NCBI GenBank assembly: GCA_026545225.1
Contig: CM048849.1
Location: 29,212,336 to 29,276,335 of the forward strand
Origin: Cornus controversa
Taxonomy: Eukaryota; Streptophyta; Magnoliopsida; Cornales; Cornaceae
DNA: 64,000 nt
Direction of reading: 5' to 3'
Shown here: positions 47,901 through 59,053 of the stretch, one piece after another
How positions within the stretch are numbered: the first letter of the stretch is position 1
Layout: every line of letters begins with the position of its first letter
The notes under the pieces: model-generated
What the model was told of the DNA's origin: nothing
The model's database searches: none
The model's input: only the letters and a program-made list of their open reading frames with translations
Made by a program: the position numbers and the translations under genes

Positions 47901-48922
47901 ATCCTTTTCAATTTGAAAAATTCATAATTTTTGTTGTCTTAAGTCAAAACATAATATAAGTGGTAGTCAAATTGAAGCTATTAGAATCTTCCATCTAAGA
48001 GAAATGGTTTCATAAAAAAAAACTCCATTTGTAACCGAAGTTGTGAACTTTTAAGTGGAAGGAAGGAAAAAAAAATGATAAATATCATTTACACTTTCTC
48101 AGTTTAGGCAATATCTTTCCTCTAATTTTAATATTTCTAATTACACCCCATGTCAATAAAGTTCGTGAAATTTACTCTCATATTGATGTCAGCAGATTAT
48201 GTTTTTCTGCTAATGTCGCACTAACAAAAGTGAAAAATCAATACATAAATTCAAATTTTAGAAGATGTTGTCAGGATATCAAAATTAGAAAGAGTCTGGT
48301 CAGAATATTCTCTTAACTAAATTGGTATAAGTGGTATTTATACCAAAAAAAAAAAAAAAAACCAACTACACATATGCAAACACGTATACAAAAGGTTAAC
48401 TGATCTGTATAAATATTATATTAATATAATGTTAAAAACAAAAAAAGAAAGTTAAAAGAAGGAAAAGAGAAAAAAAAGTGAGAGACTCTCTGCCGCACGG
48501 TACCCGTCACGGCAGAGGATCCTCGTCCATACAAGAGAGAGGTTTAAGCTCATTGAGTTGTAAGTTTAGATTTGGATTGGAGTCGTAGGATTTTGTACCT
48601 TGGGTTGAATTCATTGACATCTCAACATCCACGATCTACACCACTAAACCGAAGCATAGTCACCACTTCATTAAGGCATCTAAAACGGCACCGTGTGGAA
48701 TTTTCAATCCCTCCCTGAGAATCACAAAACTCTGGCCCATGCAAGGATACAAACAAAAAGAAATCTGTGTATATATATCATTAGGGTACTGTAATTCTGT
48801 ATCAACAACCGAACCCTGTCCGTTTGTTTCTTCAGGGGGTTTTTGTAGGGTTTTATCTTCTTCCAGCAAAACCCTTTTTAAAATAGAGAGAGATAAATAA
48901 TATATAGCGAGAGAAAAAGAAA
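47901..48922 (+). promoter_or_regulatory. Upstream region of the ribonucleotide reductase gene
   Basis: No protein gene was recognised. It is AT-rich, with a poly-A tract near 48343-48362, a GC-rich island at 48486-48540 that contains an inverted repeat (CTCTGCCG / CGGCAGAG, 48488-48495 and 48510-48517), and a TATA-like AATAATATATAG at about 48896-48907, which is too near the ATG at 48923 to be a sure TATA box. R2 genes of plants are usually driven at S phase by E2F sites; I found no TTTSSCGC match here. Confidence 0.4.
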
Positions 48923-51900
48923 ATGGGTTCTCTGATAAATGGAGCAGAGATGGGTCGACATGAAGACGAAGAAGAAGAGCCTATATTGTCGCAGAAATCT
49001 CAGAGATTTTGCATGTTTCCTATCAGATATCCGCAACTTTGGGAGATGTACAAGAAGGCCGAAGCTAGCTTTTGGACAGGTAATCTATATCTCTAATTTC
49101 GTGTGGGTCTATATATTGTTTACGTATTCTTGATTGTTGAAAATTTGTTCGGAGTCTTTGCCCGAATTTGGATATTTTCTCAATATCTTCATGTGTCTAG
49201 AATTGGGTATGTAATTGTTCTGGCTTAGCAAAATAAAAAAAGGGTTTATAGTTTCTCTCTAGGTGCTTTCGTTTGTCATGTTGGGGTTGCGAGTAAGAGT
49301 GTGGCAATGAGGGTTCGAGTCAGAGAGCAGTTAGTTTATGCAGACAGTGTCAAATGTTTAGTCTGTATTGAGTCTATCTCTTGCAGTATCCCGAATTGGG
49401 GAACAAATGTTTCAGTATCTTTTGCTGTTTGTTCAAAAGTTTGCTGCTTTATATGATTGTTTGTGCTCATTTCATAGTGATGGGTTACTTTTCCGTTGCT
49501 TCCAAGGATGCATTTTCCGAACTGATGTGGGCACTCAGTTGTGTCTTTACTGTTTTTTGTATTGGAATTAGAAATGGGGTTTTCTCCGGATGTGAAATCT
49601 GTAGCACAATTTGTTGACTTTTTTGTTTTTTGATGATGAAAGTGATTGTGCTTTTACTGTTTTTTGTATTGGAATTTGAAATGAGGTTTTCTCCAGATGT
49701 GAAATCTGCAGCACAATTTGGTGACTTTTTTGTTTTTTTATAATGAAAAGTGATTGTGCTTTTACTGTTTTTTGTATTGGAATTCGAAATGGGGTAATCT
49801 CCAGATGTGAAATCTGTAGCACAATTTGTTGACTTTTTTTTTTTTTTGATGATGAAAAGTGACAGTAAAAAAGCATATTTTCGTGGTCCTTTGTTGCACA
49901 AGGCATATATATTTTCAGGGGCGGACCTTAGTGGAGAGCAAACCAAACCCCACCCCCCTCATAAAAAAAAGATTTTTTTTTTTTTTTTTGTGAAACCTTA
50001 ATACATATGCATTTGAAAAATTAATAGGAACTTGTTAAGATCTTATTTTGGGAATTCTTCATGTTGTTATAGTGTAAGGCTCGAAGCCAAGTCTATCCAC
50101 ATCACCCTCTCTCTTTAACAACCTCAAATTCCAATTAATGGATCAAGCAATTCTATATGTTTTTCGTGGATGTTAATTTTATACAAATTTTTTTGTTGCA
50201 TTGGTTATCATACACTCATAATTAAGATGTTTAATTGATTACAATTTACTTATAATCAATATAATATTTCATTGGTTAAACTTGATTGAGTTACTAGAGA
50301 TTAGAGGGAAAAAAAAAACAATAGCAACTGATTTCAAATATACTTTGGCCGATATTATCGATACCATTACATTGCGGTTATGTTACCTGATACCATTATT
50401 TAAAACTATACTTATTTTATGCTTTCTTTGTTTTCTAATTATTTTTACATATTTATGCCATTCGTATGCACTTAAATATTGGGTTGTGCAATATTCTCCA
50501 TTGATGGGTAAATCTTATCTTAGATTTTATTTTTGGTATTATGAATTTATATTAAGATTAATACTGTAAATAAAAATATATTATAAATTTATTTATTTTT
50601 TTCATGCAACTGAGTTGGCGCCCCAAATCAAACTTTCTGGATCCGCCCCTGCATATATTAGTTGGCTGTTAGTATGAATATATGAGGTGATACAAAGAAA
50701 GGAGGGACGCTTCAGTCCTGCTCTATCATGCACTGTGTGAATTAGAGCAAGATGTATACCTTATATCTGAAAGGATTTGGTACAAAACAGTGCATGAATA
50801 AGCACTTTCGAGCACTTTTGGCACTTTTCAATAGCATTAGCTATTTAATTTCTAGATTCTATAAAATAGCATGGCAGTAAGCCAGTAACAGTTGCACCTG
50901 TAGTGAAGTTTTAGTTATATTGTAATTATTAAGTCATTGGTTTTGCATTTCATTCCTTCTAATTTGTTCTTACTGTCATTTGACTGTGATTAATGCTTGA
51001 AACCATGGTTGAATGAATTAAACACTTAAACTAAGTAGATATTGTGAGGTATAACAAAGCTGCCTTCGACTTCAGGTGGGAGAAGAACAAATTAAGGGAG
51101 TGTAGTAGGAGAGAAGCTGTGTTGAATCTTATTGGTCTCAAACATTTTAGACGGCACATTGGCAGCATTAATGTACAATCTGGCATTTATGAAACTCTTC
51201 GTGAGTCTTGCTGCCTCCACAACTTTTAAATGCAAAACCGTAAGTGCTTGTGAGGAAACAACTGTCTTAGGGAAAATATTCTCCTCCATAAGCGTGCTAA
51301 AGGAGGTTGCATGCCTTTGATCTAAGTAGAATGGACACGACACGATACATGGACACATTGCAATATGAATACAGCGACACGTCAAATCCTAAAAAAGTCG
51401 GACACAAATACAGTTTGGACACGGTTAATATAAATATAAATTATCATTTATAATTTTATTAAACAAGATAGTTAGAACATGTTGCATAAATTAGAGGAGA
51501 GACCTATGTGAATATCTGTTATTACTCTCCTAGCTTGTCATTATAATTATAGCTTTGTCTTATATGAGAAGTGTCATTACATGCTATGACATGCATATAG
51601 TGTCAATTTTCTTTTAAAAGAAAAAGAGGTTGGACACTTTGAATTGTATTTGTATTGTTTTCAAGATTGTACATGTTTGCACGCACTGATGCATGTAGTG
51701 CCCAGTGGAGGCGTTCAAATTTTTTTATTTGTATTATATACCTAGAAATTTTGTAAAATCTTGAAAATGCCCCCACTAAAATTATGAAAAGCCCTCGAAC
51801 ATATAAATTTGTCCCCACTAATATTTTTGAATCCGACCTAATCGTCTCTCTCTCTCTCTCATTTTATCGCACTCCAATTACGGAGCTACATGTAGCCTTG

Positions 51901-54900
51901 CCCCCCTTAAATTTTTTAGATTTTCTTTTTGTATATATAGATTTTAAAATTTTAAAACAACATCGTCTCAATTTTTTTATATTTTCATTTTGTATATATA
52001 AAATTTTAAAACTGTTCCATAGTTCTAATCTTTAGTCACTAATTTAATCTCTCTGTGATCATTGGACCCTCCATATCTCCATCTTTAATCCTCTGTTTTC
52101 CTATGCTACTCGGCTCTTTTTCAGTTTTTGGGTTAGCCCATGGTTAGGGGTGGCAATTTCTTCCGCCCCGACGGGTTTCCGCCCCTAATGGAGGGGATTT
52201 GGTCCGCCCCTAATAGGAGTAGGGGCGGGTATGGTTTTTTTAAGAAAATCCGTCTAGTACCCGCCCCGCCCTGATTATATACATACATACATACATATAT
52301 AGTGACATAATTGTATGAAATGTGTCATTTCTTTTATTATTATATTACTTATATAAATATAGTATACTAGATATACGGCAGCCACTAGGTTACCTTGTTC
52401 TGCTCTATTCCTTTATTTATCTGATGGCTAAAAGAGAACTCTCTCTATCTTGTGTACATAATAGATCTATAATAAAAAAAATTCTTAAAGACCAAAACCG
52501 TTTCTATCTTCATTTACATATGTATGTATGTTTGGGTCATTTTCTTTGGGGTTTTGACTGTTGGAGTGTTGTATCATCGTTTGGGTATATTTAGCCCAAA
52601 CAACGAATTCAAAGCAAATAAAGTAAAGAATTTTAAGAATTTTGTTATTCCTCTCTTTCTCTAAATGGGGCGGTGGTGGTATGCTTACCACAAACCCGTT
52701 AGGGTTCTTAACGGGAGATGGATTTTGTATTTCCTTGATGGGACGGGGTAGGGTTTCGGCATACCCGCCCCATACCCGCCCCGTTGCCATCCCGGCCCAT
52801 GGTGTAAACTTTAAAGTCTGCACGTTGTACAAGGCTTATGTTATCTGTCTGACAGAAGTAGGCTTAGTGCGTTTAACCCCTCAATTTTCATGCCAAAATG
52901 CTAATTTTCCTAAAGCTAGAAGAACATGTGGGTAGCACAATGGAAAAGAGCACGGGAGTACCAGGGAGGGGGAATGATAGATGATTGTGGCAATGGTGGT
53001 GGTGCCACCAAGTCTTAGTGTGGCAGTAGTTGTTTTGTTGGAATGATGTTTATGGCAGTGAAGTAACCATCAGGAGATTATGATTGTGATAATGCTTTTG
53101 GTTGAGAAAGTAAAAATTAAAATAAAAAATCTCCATTGATTTTCTGGATTTTTATTTTAAATGAGTACATTCAGGGCTACTAGGAAATGTTATGACAACC
53201 TAACATATTGAACTTCATGTTTTCAACAAGTTGAATCTACCCAGTGCTCCTGGTTTTATTTTACTCTGTATGTTTCTTTCATTTTCCTCTTCACAGTGAT
53301 TTTTTATACATTTTTTATTTTTCGGCAATAACTGTGCTAATAATATGTTATCGGGCTCTCAGCTGAGGAGGTTGATCTCTCCCAGGACGTGCAGCAGTGG
53401 AACACTTTGACGGATTCGGAGAAACACTTTGTAAGTCATGTGCTTGCATTTTTCGCTGCATCTGATGGGATCGTTTTGGAGAATTTGGCTGCAAGGTTTT
53501 GTAATGATGTTCAAATTCCAGAGGTAAAATTCTGGACAAAATTGTGGGTTTTAAGTTATGATTTTTTTTCCCCAATATTGTTGCTTGATCTCACCTTTGG
53601 TGATGTGTTCTTCACTGATTCTGGTTAGTTTACGGGTAATTCAAATGGACTTGCTGGCATAATAGCTATAAACTTGAAGAGAAAAAAATAAATAACTATT
53701 CATGATTGATAGCCAAGTGCAAACAACAATTAATTTTAAATGAGTTCTCGTACCCCCAAATTTAAATACAGGAGCATCTAGTCCAATTCCTAAACTTGGT
53801 GTGTGACTCACTCTAACATCAAATAAAACCATCCATACAGCTGTTCTCATTACAAATGTTTCCTGAAATAGAAAATAGACTAAAGTATCAAAATAAACGA
53901 AGTAAACCCTACTCCCCCATGTGGCCTCCTTCATGTGCCAAATCAACATATACCTGCAATATAATAAAGGGATGAGCTCAGAAGCTTTGCAAGATGTTCT
54001 TAACTTATGTTCTCATATATTAAAGCAACTAACATTAGGTACATAATCGTTTTAGATCCATTTTAACACTAGTTAATTAATATCTCATCAACTAACATAT
54101 TCATTCTTATAAATTAATATCTCATTAATTAACATATTCATTCTCATATAATAATTATTAATAATATCTCATTAATTGTTCTATTTAATCCCAATTTCAT
54201 ACAAGTTGCAACCACTTTATTTATTAATTTCAATGAGTTGATTTGTTAACCATCTCAATTAACTTTAATTAGTGTGTCACTTATTAAAACAAAATCTCTT
54301 CCTCAAATTTGTTAAGTACTTAATGCTCTTGACTAACATTTATTAAGTTTTAGTTTATTAACTATGAGCCTTGGGCTCATGAAATCAAAATGGCTCACTC
54401 TCAAAAGCCACGAGTATTGGATCACACACTCTCATACTTTCACTTTCTAAACCACGATTATAGGATCATACAGTGCCATGCCGAATATAGAACCACACTC
54501 ACTAACAAAAAAGAAAAAGAAAAAAGTATTGAATCATATACCGCACAACGTGTGAATTGTGTAGTTCAGGAGTATAAAAAACACACCTCATGTGTGACTT
54601 CATACATTTACTCACTTAGGTGGTCTCGGACCACATCCACATCAACAGGGAATGCTCAGTCCACTGGCCTATTAAAATCATCAATGAGGGATCATGCACT
54701 CTCAAATAGTAGGTCTCGGATCATACCTAACATAGTTATGATAGGGTTAGTCCCATACTACCTCGCCGAACAATCAACAATATATCATAGCCTTAATTAT
54801 TAAATGTTATAGCAGTTTATTTTCAATTAGATGAATATTTAGCCGATTAATGTTAGTTTTCAAAGCTTAGACTCACTTTTGTTCCATTTACATTTTTTAT

Positions 54901-57900
54901 ATAATACTAATTTTGTTAACTTTAATATACTTTAATAGGTGTATTTAATAAGTGAAAATCTAATTGCAGTTAATCAAGATGGTTAACTAAACGACTCATT
55001 GAGATTGATAAACTGGTTGCAATTTGTGTGGAATTGGGATTAAATATAATAATTGTGCAATTTTCGAATAATGATAGATAATTTTGATTAAAATTTCTAT
55101 ATCAGAATATTGTGTCAAAGAAATTCTTATATCTTTTTCAGGAAAGCTGTAGCAAATTATGAGTATAAGAGAAATCATTTGGAATCACCAAATAGTTACT
55201 TTTTACATAATTGCTCTTTTTATACAGGGAAAATGCATATATAATTAGCATTTAAATATTGAAATCTCTACAATTTACAATAAGTGAAATTTATCGATTC
55301 ATAACGAGTAATGACCAACCTTTATTCTTGCAAAGGATAGTTTGTCATTATGGATGTTAGTTCTCTTTTCTTATAGATGTAGGTTCATTGGTAGAGCATG
55401 ATTTGCAGTGAGACAAAATTCCATAATAGAAGAGATTTTAGGGGTTCAAAGTAAAGGGAGGAAGATATGGCAAGATAAGGGGAAGCTATTAGTTGAACAA
55501 AAGGGTCATTACCCAGTGTGATCCAGTTAATCGAGGGTGCTGAGAGGGGTGGACTGCATATTTGCACAAAGTGATTCCTCTCGAAGTTCGAACCCATGTT
55601 CTCATGCTACAACCCCAGCATTTTACTTGCGAGTGGAAATTAGATTTATTTGAAGTTTTATTAAAATTATATTGGTGAACTGCTATTTGCCGGTGGCAGT
55701 AAAATTGTGATGACTAGATTAGGCCTCCATTTAAATGCATCTGTTTATTTGAATCTCTGGAAAAGAGTTTTGGGGTTTTGGGTACTAAAAAAATAAGGCT
55801 CTACTCTACCCAGATTTTATCCTGTAGTTGCATTTCTCTCCCGGTAATTAAGTAATAAGCCCTCCCCTGATTCCGTTTATGAACTCCTCTCCTAGTCTCA
55901 AAATTTTCACTTTGAATTTTGGACCTCAACATCCTGCTGCTCATGGTGTTTCACGATCAGTATTGGAAATGAACGGAGAAGTGGTGGAATGTACGGAACC
56001 TTCTTAGATATAAATGCAACAAGATATAACATTACTTGGATGTCCATATCTTTCATTTTATACTTTTACTAGTTCATTAAGGATGTCTGTTTAAATTCTG
56101 GCCCTACTTTTCTATCCCTGAAACTAATACTGATCCTTCTTATTCTTTTCAGGCACGGGCATTTTATGGCTTCCAAATTGCAATGGAGAATATACATTCT
56201 GGTATTGCTTTATAAGTGATAATGTGGTGATTTACTGCATGATACACTCTTGGCCCACCTGATTGTGGATATTTTTGCCTTCAATTCTTAGAGATGTACA
56301 GCTTACTTCTGGAGACTTACATCAAGGATTCAAAGGAGAAACACAGATTATTCAATGCAATTGATAACATTCCCTGTGTTGCTGAAAAGGCCAAGTGGGC
56401 TTTAGATTGGATTCAAAGGTGTTAACATATTCTTATTCAGTACTTTAATCACTTCTGTAAGTAATGGTTGACTTCCTAGAATTGATAGAAAAATCAAATG
56501 AGAAGCTAAAAAGTGCAGGTGTATTTGAGCATTTTAACCTTATGAACTGTAGAAGCTAAAAGGTGTGGGTATACTTGGGCATTTTATCTGATAGAAAAAT
56601 CAAATGTACTTGTAGTCTAGTGAATGTTGTGTTGTTCATGTCATCCTGAGTTATATTGCTATGAAAATTCTTCCACACAATTCCCCCTCCCCCCAACCCA
56701 AAAAAAAAAGAAAAAGAAAAAAGGAGGATAGATCTTACAAAACACTGAAACTGTCACAAGCAACATAATTTTTATTTATTTATTTTTCTGTTTGTTCCTT
56801 AGGCGTGGTTCCATTTTTTCCAGAACATTCTTTGTATACTGATTTCTTTTGTACAGGAATCATGCGTTTATCGGGAAATAAGATATCTTAATATTTATCA
56901 TTAAATTTTAGACATACTCTGGCTTCCGTTGCATTTTTATCTCTAGTATATTATGTTTAACCACCGCATTATGTGCCTTAAGGATCCTTTTGGCTTCTAA
57001 GAGAGGTAGATCAACTAATTGGAATGTAGAACCTCCAAATTTTACCTTTTTTGAAGTGCAAAATTTAGGTATTCCATTGATACTATATGCTATCTCATAT
57101 TATGCAAAAATTTGAAAATATAACTCCTCTTGTAACAATATGCACAATTATTTTCCTTTTCTTGTTTTACATGCATAGCCGATAGGATTTAACTCTTTTT
57201 AGCCTCTATAATTGTTCTGTTTTAGCTGCACTCTTTAGTGTGAGCATAGAATTATAACTGTACAAGTGAGATGAGTTGTTACTTCTCAACAAATCCTCAT
57301 CAAGCTAATCTCCACATGCAGCTCCACCACATTTGCAGAAAGAATTGTTGCCTTTGCATGCGTTGAAGGAATTTTTTTCTCAGGAAGGTATGCTGATATA
57401 AATTACGGTCTTCTTTATATATCATTAAGTAAAGATGCTTTTATTTGTCATGCTTGTGTAAAAAGGTTCACGTCATGCACTTAAGTTTTCTTTCTTTTCA
57501 GTTTCTGTGCCATTTTTTGGCTTAAAAAGAGGGGACTGATGCCAGGTTTGACATTCTCAAATGAGCTTATTTCTAGAGATGAGGGTCTCCACTGTGACTT
57601 TGCTTGCCTTCTGTACAGGTGGCTTTACTTTATTAACCCTTGTTATAACTTTCATAAATGATGCTTCACTGGAAATCAAAGTCGTGTTTTTGTAGGATGC
57701 TTGCTTTTGGTGGGGGGGGGGGGGGGGGGGGGCGGGGGGCGCGCTGACTGGAAAGAACTTAATTATTGCTTTTTGACAGTTTATTACAGAAACAACTGCA
57801 GTGGCAAAAAGTTCATCACATTGTGCACCAAGCTGTTGAAATTGAGACTCAGTTTGTTTGTGAAGCTCTCCCGTGTGCCTTGATTGGCATGAACTCAACA

Positions 57901-59053
57901 CTTATGAGCCAATATATAAAGTTTGTAGCTGACCGTCTTCTGGTATGGCCATTTTTTATCTTTTAATCCAAAGGGACCATTTTGGTGGTTCTTGATGAAT
58001 GTCCATAATTTTTCATTTTCAGGTTGAATTAGGGTGCCAGATGAAGTACAACGTAGAAAATCCCTTCGATTGGATGGAGTTCATTTCCTTGCAGTGAGTA
58101 TTGACAAAAACAGGCCTTATGAGTCGATAAATGTACACTAAGTTATTGAATACTTACAGCGGAACCTCATGCACAAGTCTTAGACCCAAACCATAGACTC
58201 CTTAGTCCTGGAAATCTACTCCTCTAAGTTAGGGCATATGGTTGGCACAACTAATCAGTACCCCACCACTAGATGGTTGCCTCTTGAGACATCTTTTTGC
58301 CAGACATCGTGATGATTATAGTCATCTGTTTTGTGGGCTTCCCACTCAAAGCAGTGGAGTATAATCATATTTTTGATCTTATCGTCATATTATCCTAAAA
58401 TATATATTAGGTGGAACCTATCAAAATTGGTTCCCAACCGATTGCCAAACTGTACATGAAAATTGATGTTCTCTGTAGATATTGAAATCTAGTATTTCCA
58501 TCAATTATGTTGAAACAGGAAAGAAGAACAAAAATGAAAACTATTTTCTTCCTATTAAAAAAAAATGAGAACAATTTTCTACTAGTTGATGATATAAAAA
58601 GTTTATAGGGGGAACATGCAGACTGTTTTAATAAAAAGTACTGGTAAATTAGATGTGGGATTTCCAGGACATCCTTCATCCCTTTTTTTTCCTTTGTGAA
58701 TAAATTAGATGTAAATATGAGGGCAATCCAGCAGCTGTTTCACACCAAAATTCACGAATAAATTTAATTTTGTCTGTTGACTTGTTTTGTTTTGTTTTGT
58801 TTTTTTCTAATTTCCGAGCCGAAGGATTTATGGCATGTGTTTAAGCACTCCAGTTCTGATAATAAAGTAGGGTTACAGTATGTTCTTCAGGGTAAGATAC
58901 TTAATGTTTTCATCTAATTTGTTCGTTTTATTGAGCAGAGGAAAAGCTAACTTCTTTGAGAGAAGGGTGGGTGATTATCAGAAGGCTTCTGTCATGTCAT
59001 GCATACAAGATGGTGAGAAAAATTTCGTTTTCAAACTGGACGAGGACTTCTAA
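48923..59053 (+). CDS. RNR2A: Ribonucleoside-diphosphate reductase small chain (R2), nine exons
   Basis: R2 holds the diiron-tyrosyl radical that the large R1 subunit needs to make deoxyribonucleotides; it acts in the cytosol, mainly in S phase. Exons: 48923-49079, 53363-53523, 56153-56201, 56292-56418, 57322-57387, 57502-57618, 57780-57942, 58023-58093, 58939-59053. All eight introns are GT-AG and keep frame, giving 341 residues, the usual plant length. The N-terminal [20 protein letters not shown] is conserved. Metal ligands are D87, E118, H121, E180, E214 and H217; the radical Tyr is Y125 (MENIHSEMYSLL). The C-terminus KLDEDF is the tail that docks into R1. I saw no lesion. Introns 1 and 2 (4.3 and 2.6 kb) are swollen by transposons. 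The symbol follows the Arabidopsis paralog it most resembles (MGSL start, LLQKQL); a TSO2-type name is possible. Confidence 0.95.
49546..49862 (+). repeat. Three-copy 107-bp tandem repeat in intron 1
   Basis: Copies start TTTACTGTTTTTTGTATTGG at 49546, 49653 and 49760 and include TCTCC(G/A)GATGTGAAATC and CACAATTTG. They differ only by a few bases, so the expansion is fairly recent. Confidence 0.92.
49916..50651. mobile_element. Small TIR element in intron 1
   Basis: 736 bp with ends CAGGGGCGGACC and, inverted, CAGGGGCGGATCC. The CAGGGGCGGA start is common among plant hAT-type and related elements. Flanks TATATTTT and CATATATT do not give a perfect 8-bp duplication. No transposase is visible; the interior is AT-rich. 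Confidence 0.7.
52145..52795. mobile_element. hAT-type MITE in intron 1
   Basis: 651 bp between perfect 8-bp duplications CCCATGGT (52137-52144 and 52796-52803). The ends TAGGGGTGGCAA and CCGGGATGGCAA share GGG-TGGCAA, followed by CCGCCCC-rich subterminal sequence on both sides, typical for hAT MITEs. A CATA tetranucleotide tract lies at about 52281-52298. Confidence 0.9.
54183..55045. repeat. Long inverted-repeat (foldback or Mutator-like) element in intron 2
   Basis: The left arm 54183-54286 pairs with the right arm 54946-55045 over about 100 bp, including ATTTAATCCCAATT, TTGCAACCA, CAATGAGT and GTTAACCATCT. Pairing weakens further in. No target duplication was found because the outer ends are worn. 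The loop (54400-54730) has loose repeats with core GGATCATAC and an unrecognised 137-codon open frame. Confidence 0.75.
57712..57732 (+). repeat. Run of 21 G in intron 6
   Basis: Twenty-one consecutive G, then C, six G and CGCGC, within a 161-bp intron and about 50 bases before its acceptor. Likely to fold as a G-quadruplex in the pre-mRNA, and also prone to sequencing or assembly error. Confidence 0.9.

Noticed and set aside
47650-48922. E2F binding sites expected in an R2 gene promoter
   Set aside because: No TTTSSCGC motif was seen on either strand, so none is annotated.
49485-49946. 153-codon open frame on the minus strand in intron 1
   Set aside because: Shadow of the three-copy 107-bp repeat, antisense to the host gene, with Lys/Ser repeats and no known family.
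53641-53949. 102-codon minus-strand open frame in intron 2
   Set aside because: No recognisable domain, no splice or neighbour support.
54390-54803. 137-codon open frame in the loop of the foldback element
   Set aside because: Ser/Thr/His-rich text with loose internal repeats and no family match; kept only as part of the element.
55540-55620. tRNA-like T-arm GTTCGAACCC
   Set aside because: No matching acceptor stem, D-arm or anticodon arm could be placed around it.
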